NCBI GenBank assembly: GCA_018434075.1 | Contig: JAHDQA010000048.1 | Location: 25,250 to 89,249 of the forward strand | Reading direction: 5' to 3' | From: Tissierellaceae bacterium | GTDB lineage: Bacteria > Bacillota > Clostridia > Tissierellales > Tissierellaceae | DNA: 64,000 nucleotides | Shown here: piece by piece, positions 9,211 through 17,791 of the stretch | How positions within the stretch are numbered: position 1 is the first letter of the stretch | Layout of the letters: every line of letters begins with the position of its first letter | Notes under the pieces: model-generated | What the model was told of the DNA's origin: nothing | What the model saw: the letters and a program-made list of their open reading frames with translations, nothing else | The model's database searches: none | Program-made: the position numbers and the translations under genes

Positions 9211-10629
9211 CTACCTTTCTACATTAACATTTAGTTCTCTTAGTACATTAATTACATATTCTACGCTTGATTTAGTGTCTTGAGCTAAGAATTCTATGTC
9301 TGCTCTAGTTACAGTTTCAACTTTATAATTGACAATGCAATTTTTAATATAAGATCTCTTAATTTTATCTAAATCAATTTCAGCAGTATGCATATATCCT
9401 GGATCTTTTGGTAGTACGATGTTTTTGCCTGGAATTTCTTCTTTTGGATCACCAATTACTAATTCTATGCCATTTTCTTTAGCAAATGTCAGCTGTGGCA
9501 ATATGTGCTTCCCTGCGCCTGTGTACTCGGTCTCTTGTACTACAATTATCTTATCTTCATCAAGCTCTTGAGCTAAGCTGAATGCAGCTGCTAGAGCTGT
9601 ATTTCCTGCAGGACCTCTTTCAAGTCCTTCGACTTGTGCCAATAATTCAGTCATATAAAATACGGAACCTTGATTTACGGTTACATATCTATCCATATAT
9701 CTCAGCGGTCTTGCTGCAGATCTAGGAACATCAGATCGATCCGGCCATGTTGCAAAAGGTATCCCAAATCCAGTATGTCCAGTAGTGAATGATTTCTTGT
9801 TAAATTGTTCATCACTTGCCATGTGAAGCCCTTCTAAATTTACACTTGCACCTACTATTTTAGTATCAAATGCTCCTGCTTTAATCAATCCCCTAGCTGT
9901 ACCTGTTAAATTTCCGCCCCCTGCATTTGTTATGACTACAACATCAGGATCTCTTCCCTCTCTTTGCCTAAAATCCATAGATATTTCATATCCTAATGTT
10001 TCTACTCCTGCTATTCCAAATGGAGTATAAAGTGAAGCGTTAAAATATCCAGTTTCCTCTAATAGCAATAAGAATGAGTAAAATAGTTCTGGGCCAACAG
10101 TCAATTGTACTACCTCTGCACCATATGCCTCGCAAGCTCTTGCCTTTTCAATTATTTCAGGTTGTCCTATTCCTCTTGAATCATAACATTCCTGGACTAT
10201 AATACATTTAAGTCCTCTCATAGCTGCTTGTGACGCAACAGCAGCACCATAATTCCCTGAAGTTGCAGCTATGACACCTTTATATCCTAACCTTTGTGCA
10301 TGATATACTGATGTAGCCGCACGTCTTGCTTTGAAAGAACCAGAAGGATTGCACGCCTCATCTTTTATAAATATTCGCGCACCCTTCCCAGGTTTAGAAA
10401 ATTTTCTAGCCAATTTAGTTATATTTTTCAACTCATAAAGTGGCGTAGAACCTACTGATGTTTGCTTTTGTATTTCTTCTATTTCCTGTAAGGAATAGCC
10501 AGTTTCTTTCATCATTCTCTCATAGTCAAAAGCTATCGAACCTGATTCAAATATGCTATAATCAATCCCTACAGATTTCTTCATTATTTCGCTTTTTCTT
10601 GCCATCACATCATCATAGCTATTACTCAT
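9211..10629 (-). CDS. ortB: 2-amino-4-oxopentanoate thiolase, beta subunit (OrtB)
   Basis: PLP-dependent subunit of the thiolase that cleaves 2-amino-4-oxopentanoate with CoA to acetyl-CoA and D-alanine. 472 aa from the ATG at 10629 (MSNSYDD), which has AAGGTG upstream and overlaps the ortA stop by 8 bp. The fold is threonine-synthase-like (type II PLP): Schiff-base Lys100 in PSGSFKARRAAT, substrate loop TSGNYGAAVASQ, and PLP phosphate loop TNAGGGNLTGTARG. Without context it would be called threonine synthase or a pyridoxal-dependent lyase; the neighbours ortA, oraSE and ord settle the assignment. Confidence 0.93.
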   Translation of the reverse strand: MSNSYDDVMARKSEIMKKSVGIDYSIFESGSIAFDYERMMKETGYSLQEIEEIQKQTSVGSTPLYELKNITKLARKFSKPGKGARIFIKDEACNPSGSFKARRAATSVYHAQRLGYKGVIAATSGNYGAAVASQAAMRGLKCIIVQECYDSRGIGQPEIIEKARACEAYGAEVVQLTVGPELFYSFLLLLEETGYFNASLYTPFGIAGVETLGYEISMDFRQREGRDPDVVVITNAGGGNLTGTARGLIKAGAFDTKIVGASVNLEGLHMASDEQFNKKSFTTGHTGFGIPFATWPDRSDVPRSAARPLRYMDRYVTVNQGSVFYMTELLAQVEGLERGPAGNTALAAAFSLAQELDEDKIIVVQETEYTGAGKHILPQLTFAKENGIELVIGDPKEEIPGKNIVLPKDPGYMHTAEIDLDKIKRSYIKNCIVNYKVETVTRADIEFLAQDTKSSVEYVINVLRELNVNVER

Positions 10630-10933
10630 TATCTTCACCTTCTTCCAATAAAGCCCTAGCTTGTCTGCCTATATATAAAACTTCTGGAACACATTTGCCA
10701 AAATCATGCCCCCAATATGGATTGATTTCAATTAATGTTCCTGTTACTTTTCTTCCAATGTAAGTTTCCACTTCTACCTCTTGCCCGATATTAGCTTCTT
10801 CATTTAGTAAGAATCCTTTGTCCCACATTTCTAGTGGTACTTTTCTTGTGTCTTCTGGTAAATTCGAAGCCCTTTGTTCTGGTGTCAGGATTATCTTATG
10901 AATTCTTACCCAATCTCCTCTTTTAGCATCCAT
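10622..10933 (-). CDS. ortA: 2-amino-4-oxopentanoate thiolase, alpha subunit (OrtA)
   Basis: Small subunit of the OrtAB thiolase. 103 aa with the family pattern GDWVRIHKIILTPEQRASNLPEDT, then a beta-rich part (VEVETYIGRKVTGTLIEINP) and PYWGHDFGKCVPEVLYIG. It has no independent catalytic motif and needs OrtB. The stop overlaps the ortB start (ATGAGTAA), so the two subunits are translationally coupled. It lies 19 bp after ord. Confidence 0.92.
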   Translation of the reverse strand: MDAKRGDWVRIHKIILTPEQRASNLPEDTRKVPLEMWDKGFLLNEEANIGQEVEVETYIGRKVTGTLIEINPYWGHDFGKCVPEVLYIGRQARALLEEGEDNE

Positions 10934-10952
10934 TAATATCTCCCTTTCATCC

Positions 10953-12005
10953 TTAATCTTCTTTAATCATTTCTCTCATATCACCCATGATTGCTCTTGG
11001 AACGGGTAAATCAATCATTGTCTTTAATCCTGGTGTAGCATTTATAATATGTGGAATCATATTAACGCACATTGCTATTGTGCCAATCCCGCCAGGTACT
11101 TCTGGAACTATTGACATATTTATATCTGGAGTTCCCTTTATAGTGATGTAATCACCAGTTTGTACTCCAGCCAACTGTGGTTCTATTTGTTGAGGATGAA
11201 GCATTTCTATCTTTAACTCACCATCAACATATCCATATCCTTTCATTTCACAGCCTGCTACATCTCCAGGTTGAACTTCTGCATATGGAGATTTTCTATA
11301 CACATCACTTACTATTGGTGCTCTAAATTGCTCTATTTCTTTGGATAACTTCCAGCCTAGAGCATCAGCTATCATATTGATAGATTCTGGGAATCCAACA
11401 TGACCTACCAATGTCTTTTCTTCTAATCTTTTATTGAATTCTTCTAAACTGATGCCAACGCCTTGTTCTTTCATTACAGAAGGTCCAAATGGTGACAATG
11501 AGTTGATTCTTTCTGCTTTTATGCTTTCAACGTCTATGCATGCTCCAGTCAATGTAATAACCAATAAATCCATTATTAATCCTGGGTTTATACCAGTTCC
11601 TAATACTGATACGCCATTTTCTTTAGCGATTCTGTCAAGTTCTTTCGCTAATTCAGGTTCTTGCGCATATGGATATGCCATTTCTTCAGCAGTTGAAATT
11701 ATGTTTATTTTCTTTTCTAAAATATATTTCAATTTATCGAATGTTTTTCTAGTAAAAGAATCAGTAGCTACTAAAACTACATCTGCAGCTTTCTCTGTAA
11801 TTACATCTTGATATTCTCCGATAATTATATCTTTTCTATCTCCTCTTTCTACATCTAAATAATCATACATGCTTTTTCCAACTTTTTCTCCTCTGCCAAC
11901 AACACCAACTATTTCTACTCCCTTTTTCTTTAAGAGCACTTCTGCCATACCTTTGCCCATTGATCCTAAACCCCAAATTATTACTTTAACGTTTTCCTTT
12001 CTCAT
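10953..12005 (-). CDS. ord: 2,4-diaminopentanoate dehydrogenase
   Basis: NAD(P)-dependent oxidative deaminase that converts 2,4-diaminopentanoate to 2-amino-4-oxopentanoate, releasing ammonia. 350 aa, related to dihydrodipicolinate reductase/DapB-like dehydrogenases. The N-terminal Rossmann nucleotide-binding loop is IIWGLGSMGKGMAEVLL (G12-x-G14-x-x-G17). GTGINPGLIMDLLVI and GHVGFPESINMIADALG are family segments. It is the first gene of the ornithine operon, with GGAGGTG before the ATG and a -24/-12 promoter about 40 bp upstream. Confidence 0.93.
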   Translation of the reverse strand: MRKENVKVIIWGLGSMGKGMAEVLLKKKGVEIVGVVGRGEKVGKSMYDYLDVERGDRKDIIIGEYQDVITEKAADVVLVATDSFTRKTFDKLKYILEKKINIISTAEEMAYPYAQEPELAKELDRIAKENGVSVLGTGINPGLIMDLLVITLTGACIDVESIKAERINSLSPFGPSVMKEQGVGISLEEFNKRLEEKTLVGHVGFPESINMIADALGWKLSKEIEQFRAPIVSDVYRKSPYAEVQPGDVAGCEMKGYGYVDGELKIEMLHPQQIEPQLAGVQTGDYITIKGTPDINMSIVPEVPGGIGTIAMCVNMIPHIINATPGLKTMIDLPVPRAIMGDMREMIKED

Positions 12006-12042
12006 AAAGCACCTCCATAAAATTTTTTACACTTAATACTTA

Positions 12043-12058
12043 AGCAAAATTTATGCCA
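12043..12058 (-). promoter_or_regulatory. sigma-54 (-24/-12) promoter of the ornithine operon
   Basis: On the minus strand the bases read TGGCATAAATTTTGCT. GG (-24) and GC (-12) are exactly 12 bp apart and match TGGCAC-N5-TTGC with one change. It lies 38 bp upstream of the ord ATG and just downstream of a gene for a sigma-54 activator. Recognition by RpoN is inferred from this match; rpoN itself is not in the window. Confidence 0.82.
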
Positions 12059-12089
12059 AATCATTTTGTTAAATATTATGAATTTTTAG

Positions 12090-12100
12090 GCATTCTATGC
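12090..12100. promoter_or_regulatory. possible activator-binding inverted repeat upstream of ord
   Basis: GCATTCTATGC is an inverted repeat (GCAT/ATGC, 3-bp centre) about 45 bp upstream of the -12 element. A second repeat containing TGCAAA/TTTGCA is in the terminator at 12127-12146. Either may be the enhancer site of the RocR-like activator; no direct evidence. Confidence 0.3.
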
Positions 12101-12118
12101 AATCTAATATTGATAAAA

Positions 12119-12146
12119 TAAAAAAAGATGCAAACTAATTTGCATC
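12119..12146 (-). terminator. intrinsic terminator of the sigma-54 activator gene
   Basis: An 8-bp stem (12127-12134 with 12139-12146, GATGCAAA/TTTGCATC, loop of 4) is followed on the minus strand by a run of T residues (A-run 12119-12126). It separates the regulator transcript from the ornithine operon. Confidence 0.8.
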
Positions 12147-12154
12147 ATCCGCAA

Positions 12155-13558
12155 TTATTTTTGCATCAATTGGTATTTTTTTATTTTCGCTTGTAGAGTT
12201 TGTCTTTTTATTCCCAAAAAACTTGCTGCATTAGATATATTGTAATTGTTTATCTTAAGTGCTTCATTGATCACTTTTTGCTCAATGTTTCCAATCATTT
12301 CAGGCAATGTTTGATTATCAAAATTATTAAATATTAATTTCTCTTTGCTGCTTGGTATAAAATTCGAAGTAACAAAGTCTTCTTTATTTAAAATCTTGTC
12401 ATTGTATGATACCATATTCATTGCCCCTTCAATGAAATTTTCTAGTTCTCTCACATTTCCAGGCCAAAAATAATTCTTGAAATCTTTTAAGACATCAGGA
12501 GAGACTTTGTTTATATTCTTATTCAATATTTTGTTGTATTTAGAAATAAAATAATATGTTAGAAGTTCAATGTCATCTAATCTTTCTCTTAATGGCGGAA
12601 TATTGATATTGATGACATTTAATCTGTAGTACAGGTCCTTTCTTAGTGTTCCTTTCTCAATGCTATCGATAGGATTTTCATTGGTCGTAGCTATAATTCT
12701 AACATCGATAGGTATATCCTTCGTTCCACCAACTCTTCTAATATAGCCTTCTTGTAAAACCCTCAATAGTTTGGCTTGAAGTGTTAAGCTCATAGAATTT
12801 ATCTCATCTAATAGTAATGTGCCTCCATTTGCTTGCTCAAATATTCCCTCTCTTTCAATTGCACCAGTAAATCCGCCTTTTTCTGTTCCAAACAATATAC
12901 CTTCAAGTAAAGAATCTGGAATAGCAGCACAATTTTGCGCTATGAATGTCTTATCTTTTCTAATACCATTGTAGTGTATACTTTGCGCAAACATCTCTTT
13001 ACCTGTTCCTGTTTCACCATATATGAGGACACTAGAAGGCGACTCGCAAGCTTTTTGAGCGATTTTTTTAGCTGCTATCAACTTATCATTTTGGCCTATG
13101 ATGTTATGTAAGCTATATTTTTTAATAAACGGTTTCGCTCCTTTATTGTCTTTCCTTAATGCATTTTGAAGCTCGAGTAGCTGATCTGAAAGAATTTTAG
13201 TATGTGTTAAATCTTGAGCTATTTCAACAGCACCTATTATTTTTTTGTTGTCAATCAATGGAATTGTAGAACTAATAGTAGTTATTGAGTGACCTTTGAA
13301 GTTGAGATAAGTTTGGGTACTATTAAATATTGGCTCTCTTGTTTTTAAAACTTTAATAAGTGTTGAAGTATCCTCGTCCAAACTAGGGAATATTTCTAAC
13401 AAATCTTTACCAATAACTTGATCTATTTCCAATCCTTCTAATTGAGCCATGGTTGAATTGTAAATAGTAGTTTTTCTACTATTATCTATTACATGAATTC
13501 CAATGTTTCCGAACTGCAAAATATTTTGCAGCAACAGAGAATCCAATGAGTTAATCAT
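12155..13558 (-). CDS. sigma-54-dependent transcriptional activator, PAS-AAA+-Fis (RocR-like)
   Basis: Enhancer-binding protein that activates RpoN-dependent promoters. 467 aa from the ATG at 13558; earlier in-frame ATGs (13579, 13585) overlap nrdR. Domains: N-terminal PAS sensor (about 10-120, NIGIHVIDNSRKTTIYN); AAA+ domain with Walker A GETGTGKEM, a GAFTGA loop written GGFTGA, and Walker B GGTLLLDEI; C-terminal Fis-type HTH (NISNAASFLGIKRQTLQAKI). The N-terminus resembles B. subtilis RocR, the arginine/ornithine catabolic activator. Its position directly upstream of the -24/-12 promoter of ord makes it the likely ornithine-responsive activator of that operon. Confidence 0.88.
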   Translation of the reverse strand: MINSLDSLLLQNILQFGNIGIHVIDNSRKTTIYNSTMAQLEGLEIDQVIGKDLLEIFPSLDEDTSTLIKVLKTREPIFNSTQTYLNFKGHSITTISSTIPLIDNKKIIGAVEIAQDLTHTKILSDQLLELQNALRKDNKGAKPFIKKYSLHNIIGQNDKLIAAKKIAQKACESPSSVLIYGETGTGKEMFAQSIHYNGIRKDKTFIAQNCAAIPDSLLEGILFGTEKGGFTGAIEREGIFEQANGGTLLLDEINSMSLTLQAKLLRVLQEGYIRRVGGTKDIPIDVRIIATTNENPIDSIEKGTLRKDLYYRLNVININIPPLRERLDDIELLTYYFISKYNKILNKNINKVSPDVLKDFKNYFWPGNVRELENFIEGAMNMVSYNDKILNKEDFVTSNFIPSSKEKLIFNNFDNQTLPEMIGNIEQKVINEALKINNYNISNAASFLGIKRQTLQAKIKKYQLMQK

Positions 13559-13571
13559 AATACCACCCAGT

Positions 13572-14030
13572 CTATTCATTATCATCCAACAATTTTTTCA
13601 GCTCATCCAAAAACGAATTTACATCTTTAAACTGCCTGTAAACTGATGCAAATCTAACATATGCTACTTCGTCTACATCTTTTAGTTTTGTCATGACCAT
13701 CTCGCCAATCTCTTTTGATGTTATTTCTTTCTCTAACGAATTAAATATTGCCTTTTCTATATCGTCAACCATTTTTTCAATGACATTCATAGGAACAGGC
13801 CTTTTTTCGCATGCTTTTATGATGCCATTCATGATTTTATTTCTATCGTACACTTGTCTATTGCCATCTTTTTTTACTATCATAACGGGAACTTCTTCTA
13901 TTTTCTCATAGGTTGTAAATCTCTTACCGCATCTTATACACTCTCTTCTCCTTCTTATCGCTTGACCTTCATCAGTTGGTCTAGAATCAACAACTTTTGA
14001 TTCAGGATAATCACAAAATGGACATTTCAT
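13572..14030 (-). CDS. nrdR: transcriptional repressor NrdR
   Basis: Zinc-ribbon/ATP-cone repressor of ribonucleotide reductase genes. 152 aa from the ATG at 14030 (MKCPFC), with GGAGG 5 bp upstream; the frame is open a few codons further to 14042. The zinc ribbon uses CPFC and [12 protein letters not shown]; the ATP-cone follows ([20 protein letters not shown], residues about 45-135). It lies between ftsZ and the activator gene. The spoIIGA-sigE-sigG block that follows ftsZ in many spore-formers is not here. Confidence 0.95.
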   Translation of the reverse strand: MKCPFCDYPESKVVDSRPTDEGQAIRRRRECIRCGKRFTTYEKIEEVPVMIVKKDGNRQVYDRNKIMNGIIKACEKRPVPMNVIEKMVDDIEKAIFNSLEKEITSKEIGEMVMTKLKDVDEVAYVRFASVYRQFKDVNSFLDELKKLLDDNE

Positions 14031-14051
14031 AGCATCCTCCAAATTAAGACT

Positions 14052-14075
14052 AAAACGTATCCAAAGATACGTTTT
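14052..14075 (-). terminator. hairpin at the end of ftsZ
   Basis: A 10-bp perfect stem AAAACGTATC/GATACGTTTT (14052-14061, 14066-14075) overlaps the ftsZ stop codon. The downstream T tract is short and interrupted, so termination may be partial. Confidence 0.6.
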
Positions 14076-15174
14076 ATCTATTTCTATCTCTTCTTCTTAG
14101 AAAAATTGGAACATCCAAATCTTCAAAATTCAATTCTTCGCTTTTCTTATCTTTTTCATCGTTTCTATTTGAATTAAACAAATTGCTTTCTTTAGAAATA
14201 GTTGATTTATTACTTATTCTATCAGCTTGAAAACCAGTAGCTATTACAGTTATCTTGATTTCATCATTCATACTTTCGTCAATTCCTGCTCCAAATATAA
14301 TATTTGCGTCTGGATCTACTGCTTGTCTAATTATATCTGCAGCTTCATTAACCTCAAATATTCCTAAGTCTTTACTCCCGGTTATATTAAGCAGGACTGA
14401 TTTTGCTCCTTCTATTGATGTTTCCAATAAAGGACTGGTTATAGCTTGTTTTGCAGCTTCTTGTGCTCTGTTATCCCCCTTAGCTATGCCTATGCCCATA
14501 TGTGCAATGCCTTTGTCATACATAATTGTCTTTACATCTGCAAAATCAAGATTTATCAAATTTGGAACTGATATCAAATCAGATATTCCTTGTATCCCTT
14601 GTTTAAGTACTTCATCCGCCATCATAAATGCATCTGCCATAGATGTCTTTTTATCTGATATTTGAAGTAATCTATCATTCGGTATAGTAACTAATGTATC
14701 TACTGTGTTTTTAAGATCTTCAATTCCTTTTTCAGCTTGCAATAATCTTTTCTTGCCTTCAAATGTAAAAGGTTTTGTTACAACGCCAACAGTTAGTATC
14801 CCCAGTTCTTTAGCTATTTCTGCAACAATTGGAGCAGCACCAGTTCCAGTTCCTCCTCCCATTCCAGCAGTAATAAACACCATATCGGCACCTTTTAAAC
14901 ACTCTAATATGTCATTTCTATTCTCTTCTGCGGCTTTTGCTCCAATCTCAGGATTAGCTCCTGCTCCTAACCCTTTAGTTATCTTTTCTCCCAATTGAAT
15001 TTTTATCTCAGCTCTTGATGAATACAATGCTTGTTTGTCTGTGTTTAGTGCTATAAATTCAATTCCTCTTACCCCAGATTCAATCATTCTATTAACAGCG
15101 TTATTGCCACCTCCACCAACACCTAAAACTTTAATCTTTGCAAATTGTTCTACATCAACGTCAAAATCGAACAT
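14074..15174 (-). CDS. ftsZ: cell division protein FtsZ
   Basis: Tubulin-like GTPase that forms the division ring. 366 aa from the ATG at 15174 ([10 protein letters not shown]), which has GGAGG 7 bp upstream. GTP-binding motifs are [12 protein letters not shown] near the N-terminus, the tubulin signature [10 protein letters not shown], and the T7 synergy loop [12 protein letters not shown] variable linker leads to the C-terminal tail [15 protein letters not shown], the site for FtsA/SepF/ZapA-type partners. It follows sbp by 14 bp. ftsA, which usually precedes ftsZ, is absent from the cluster. Confidence 0.98.
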   Translation of the reverse strand: MFDFDVDVEQFAKIKVLGVGGGGNNAVNRMIESGVRGIEFIALNTDKQALYSSRAEIKIQLGEKITKGLGAGANPEIGAKAAEENRNDILECLKGADMVFITAGMGGGTGTGAAPIVAEIAKELGILTVGVVTKPFTFEGKKRLLQAEKGIEDLKNTVDTLVTIPNDRLLQISDKKTSMADAFMMADEVLKQGIQGISDLISVPNLINLDFADVKTIMYDKGIAHMGIGIAKGDNRAQEAAKQAITSPLLETSIEGAKSVLLNITGSKDLGIFEVNEAADIIRQAVDPDANIIFGAGIDESMNDEIKITVIATGFQADRISNKSTISKESNLFNSNRNDEKDKKSEELNFEDLDVPIFLRRRDRNR

Positions 15175-15188
15175 AAACTTTCCTCCAT

Positions 15189-15554
15189 TCATATAGTGGT
15201 TCCATTTTTATCTTTAATTGTTTTTCTCTTAGAAGTAATAATCCGTCTTATTTTAGCAAAATTGTCAAAAAGTCTATTGCCAAATGTAAATATTGCTGCA
15301 TAATATAAAGGAACACCTAGTCGATCGCCAATATATGCCAAAAAGGCTGCTAGTATAGCATTCCCGATAAATCCTGATACAAATATCGTCGCATCAAATT
15401 TTCCCTCTAAGTTTGCTCTAATTCCACCAAAAATAGAGTCCATGCAAGCCAGAATTGCAACAGAAACGTATAAAGTGTAGGCTGAATTATAAGTAAATGG
15501 CAATAGAAATCCAATTAAAACTCCAATGAGCACACCTATTAATGCGTATACCAT
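15189..15554 (-). CDS. sbp: small basic family protein (Sbp, DUF1290)
   Basis: Integral membrane protein of unknown biochemical role, typically encoded between ftsQ/DUF881 genes and ftsZ in Firmicutes and Actinobacteria. 121 aa. Three or so hydrophobic segments ([57 protein letters not shown]) and a basic C-terminus ([16 protein letters not shown]). The family segment [17 protein letters not shown] is clear. Its position suggests a role in division or envelope assembly. Confidence 0.88.
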   Translation of the reverse strand: MVYALIGVLIGVLIGFLLPFTYNSAYTLYVSVAILACMDSIFGGIRANLEGKFDATIFVSGFIGNAILAAFLAYIGDRLGVPLYYAAIFTFGNRLFDNFAKIRRIITSKRKTIKDKNGTTI

Positions 15555-15568
15555 CTATCCACTCTCCC

Positions 15569-16285
15569 TTATTGAACTGCCTTTGCATAAAAGTAAGAGA
15601 AATCTCCACTATATGCTGGTATGATTAATTTGTCTTTAGAATATGGCTGAATGCCAATACCATAAACTTTCGTGAGCATTTCTGCGTAAGTCCCTGGTGC
15701 GCTTACAGAAGCCATTAACAGTTTGGGGTCTCCTATTGCCGTTATTATGAAAGGCGTGCCTAAGCTTCTTCCATTTACTCTTATTACTGGTCCTGCACAT
15801 TTAATATCTGAAAAAGAAAGCACTCTTTCGCCATTTATACTTATCGCTTCAGCTCCTGCAACTCTTAAATCGTTTAATATATTTTGCATGTCTACATCAT
15901 GTATTATACCATCATTAAAATCAAAGGACAATTCATCGGAGTTAATATTATCGAACATAACAATCTCAATTCCTGGCCCTGCTACTGTTTTATATCCTGC
16001 AAGGAGCATGTTTTTATCTCTTTCATCTTCTAAAACGGATATTATATTTTTTTCACTATAATCAGTATTCTCTATCAGATCCAAATATTTTTGTTTATCC
16101 TCTATATTTAATTTTAAATCATCAATGTCTGTTTTTAATGATTTTGCCTCAAGCTCGAGTCTTTGTATTGAACTTATAGTTACTGGTGTAACCATTTGAA
16201 TATTCATTTTAACTTGAGATGCAAATAATATTCCTACTAATGCGCTAAAAATTCCAATTGTCAGTTTTGGGTTATACTCTTTCAT
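15569..16285 (-). CDS. DUF881 family protein (first of a pair)
   Basis: 238 aa, one N-terminal membrane segment (LTIGIFSALVGILFAS), then a coiled coil (RLELEAKSLKTDIDDLKL) and the extracytoplasmic DUF881 domain with GYKTVAGPGIEIVMFD, AEAISINGERVLSFSDI and ITAIGDPKLL. Molecular function is unknown. DUF881 genes are found in division clusters with sbp. It is paralogous to the next gene upstream (16302-17024); tandem pairs are common for this family. Confidence 0.82.
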   Translation of the reverse strand: MKEYNPKLTIGIFSALVGILFASQVKMNIQMVTPVTISSIQRLELEAKSLKTDIDDLKLNIEDKQKYLDLIENTDYSEKNIISVLEDERDKNMLLAGYKTVAGPGIEIVMFDNINSDELSFDFNDGIIHDVDMQNILNDLRVAGAEAISINGERVLSFSDIKCAGPVIRVNGRSLGTPFIITAIGDPKLLMASVSAPGTYAEMLTKVYGIGIQPYSKDKLIIPAYSGDFSYFYAKAVQ

Positions 16286-16301
16286 ATTATCTCTCCACTA
16301 C

Positions 16302-17024
16302 TTATTCTTCTTCTACTGGCTTTGCATATATAAATTCTTTGGCCTTTCTATATCTTTCTATCTTTATATCTTGATTCTGTGTTAAATTTACAACATAATC
16401 GTAATTTCTTAATTGCCATACTATCCCCCATTTTATATTTAGTGCCGACTCCAATGTGTCCGGATTTCCAATTGCCTTAATTACAATCGGAGCTCCTGTT
16501 GAAGCCCCATTAATCTCAATGTGGTTTCCGGCTCTAACTATCTCAGTAAAAGATGTGTATCTCTGATCGTTTATGCTAATTGCCTCTGCATCTGCAGCAT
16601 TCAATACGCTTATAACCTGGAGCAATAAATCCAACTCATCGACTATTCCATAACTATCCGATATTTGTGGGTCTATTGGTGGGTCGTTGATCTCCAAAAT
16701 AATCCCAGGCCCGTGAACATCAGTATAACCTGCTAGCATTCTATATTTCATAGCGTCTTTATATAAATTCTCAGCATAAGTGTCATGAGAAATCCCTTCT
16801 TTTTCATATTGTTCAACTTTTTTTTCCAATTCTTCTAGTTGCTTAGTTAACAATTCTTTTTCACTTTTTAATTTAGATACCTCATTTGCTAATTCTTGAG
16901 CTCTCTGCGTAGGCAATACTCCATTCCCAACTGTTTTGTTAATGGTTTTAAATTGAACTGACAATATGAGCCCTAATACTAATGAAACACCAATAATTGC
17001 CAATTTTTCTCTTTTTTTGTTCAT
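16302..17024 (-). CDS. DUF881 family protein (second of a pair)
   Basis: 240 aa from the ATG at 17024, with AAGGAG 9 bp upstream; the frame is open to 17048 inside ftsQ. N-terminal membrane segment (LAIIGVSLVLGLILSVQF), long coiled coil (about 30-70, rich in Lys/Glu/Leu), then the DUF881 domain with GYTDVHGPGIILEI, AEAISINDQRYTSFTEI and VIKAIGNPDTL. It shares these blocks with its neighbour at 15569. Probably a membrane-anchored outside-facing protein; its partner in division is unknown. Confidence 0.82.
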   Translation of the reverse strand: MNKKREKLAIIGVSLVLGLILSVQFKTINKTVGNGVLPTQRAQELANEVSKLKSEKELLTKQLEELEKKVEQYEKEGISHDTYAENLYKDAMKYRMLAGYTDVHGPGIILEINDPPIDPQISDSYGIVDELDLLLQVISVLNAADAEAISINDQRYTSFTEIVRAGNHIEINGASTGAPIVIKAIGNPDTLESALNIKWGIVWQLRNYDYVVNLTQNQDIKIERYRKAKEFIYAKPVEEE

Positions 17025-17037
17025 TTTATATTGCTCC

Positions 17038-17781
17038 TTAATTATCATCTCTTACTAAGATTGGATACTCTCCTTTATTCATAATTATCATTTTAGTAGG
17101 GATATTCTTTTTTTCAATGTCGTTTATGATTTCACCAAGTTGTAATAATTTATATTTTATATTATATAACGAACCAAACTCAACTGGTATATCTTTATTT
17201 AATATAATTTTAATATTTTGCTCATCTGAGAAATCTATCGATTTTATCTTGTTAATTATATTTATTATTTTCTCATCTTTAAATATTTCTACAAAATCGC
17301 TATCTATATTTAATTCTTGCCCTTCTTTTAAATCCTCTATTTGTAAGTTAGTTATTATAGTTAATCCTTCAAATGATTCTGATCTTCTTTCCAACAATAT
17401 TCCATTGATGTCAAAGACATAGTATTTATCATCATAAAGAACTTCAACATATGGAGTTCTTTCCTTAATTGAAATCCTAATAGTCTTTGGCAAAACCTTG
17501 TCAATGTTTACTTCTTCTATATATCCTATTGTCATAATCCTGTCGGCTATAGAAAATCTGTTTATCTTAAACAAATTATCTCCCAAATCTATGCCTGTTT
17601 TTTCAATTATCTGTGCCTCTGTAATTATATTATTACCAGTTATTTCTATTTTTTGAACATTAAATAAATCAATCCTTATAAGTGCATTATATAATACGAC
17701 AATGAAAATAATAAACAGTGCTATTCTTCTAAAGAATCTCTTTTTTCTTCTCTTTTTTTCTACTCTAGTGAGCTTATTCAT
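17038..17781 (-). CDS. ftsQ: cell division protein FtsQ/DivIB
   Basis: Bitopic division protein that recruits and stabilises FtsL and FtsB/DivIC outside the membrane. 247 aa. Basic cytoplasmic start (KKRRKKRFFRR), one membrane segment (about 18-36), POTRA domain beginning FNVQKIEITGNNIITEAQII, and the FtsQ/DivIB domain (TIRISIKERTPYVEVLYDDKY, VFDINGILLE). It lies between murG and the DUF881 pair with short gaps. Confidence 0.9.
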   Translation of the reverse strand: MNKLTRVEKKRRKKRFFRRIALFIIFIVVLYNALIRIDLFNVQKIEITGNNIITEAQIIEKTGIDLGDNLFKINRFSIADRIMTIGYIEEVNIDKVLPKTIRISIKERTPYVEVLYDDKYYVFDINGILLERRSESFEGLTIITNLQIEDLKEGQELNIDSDFVEIFKDEKIINIINKIKSIDFSDEQNIKIILNKDIPVEFGSLYNIKYKLLQLGEIINDIEKKNIPTKMIIMNKGEYPILVRDDN

Positions 17782-17791
17782 AAGATCCCTA

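Noticed and set aside
9211-10629. Threonine synthase as the function of the PLP gene
   Set aside because: The fold is similar, but its overlap with ortA and place between ord and oraS identify OrtB.
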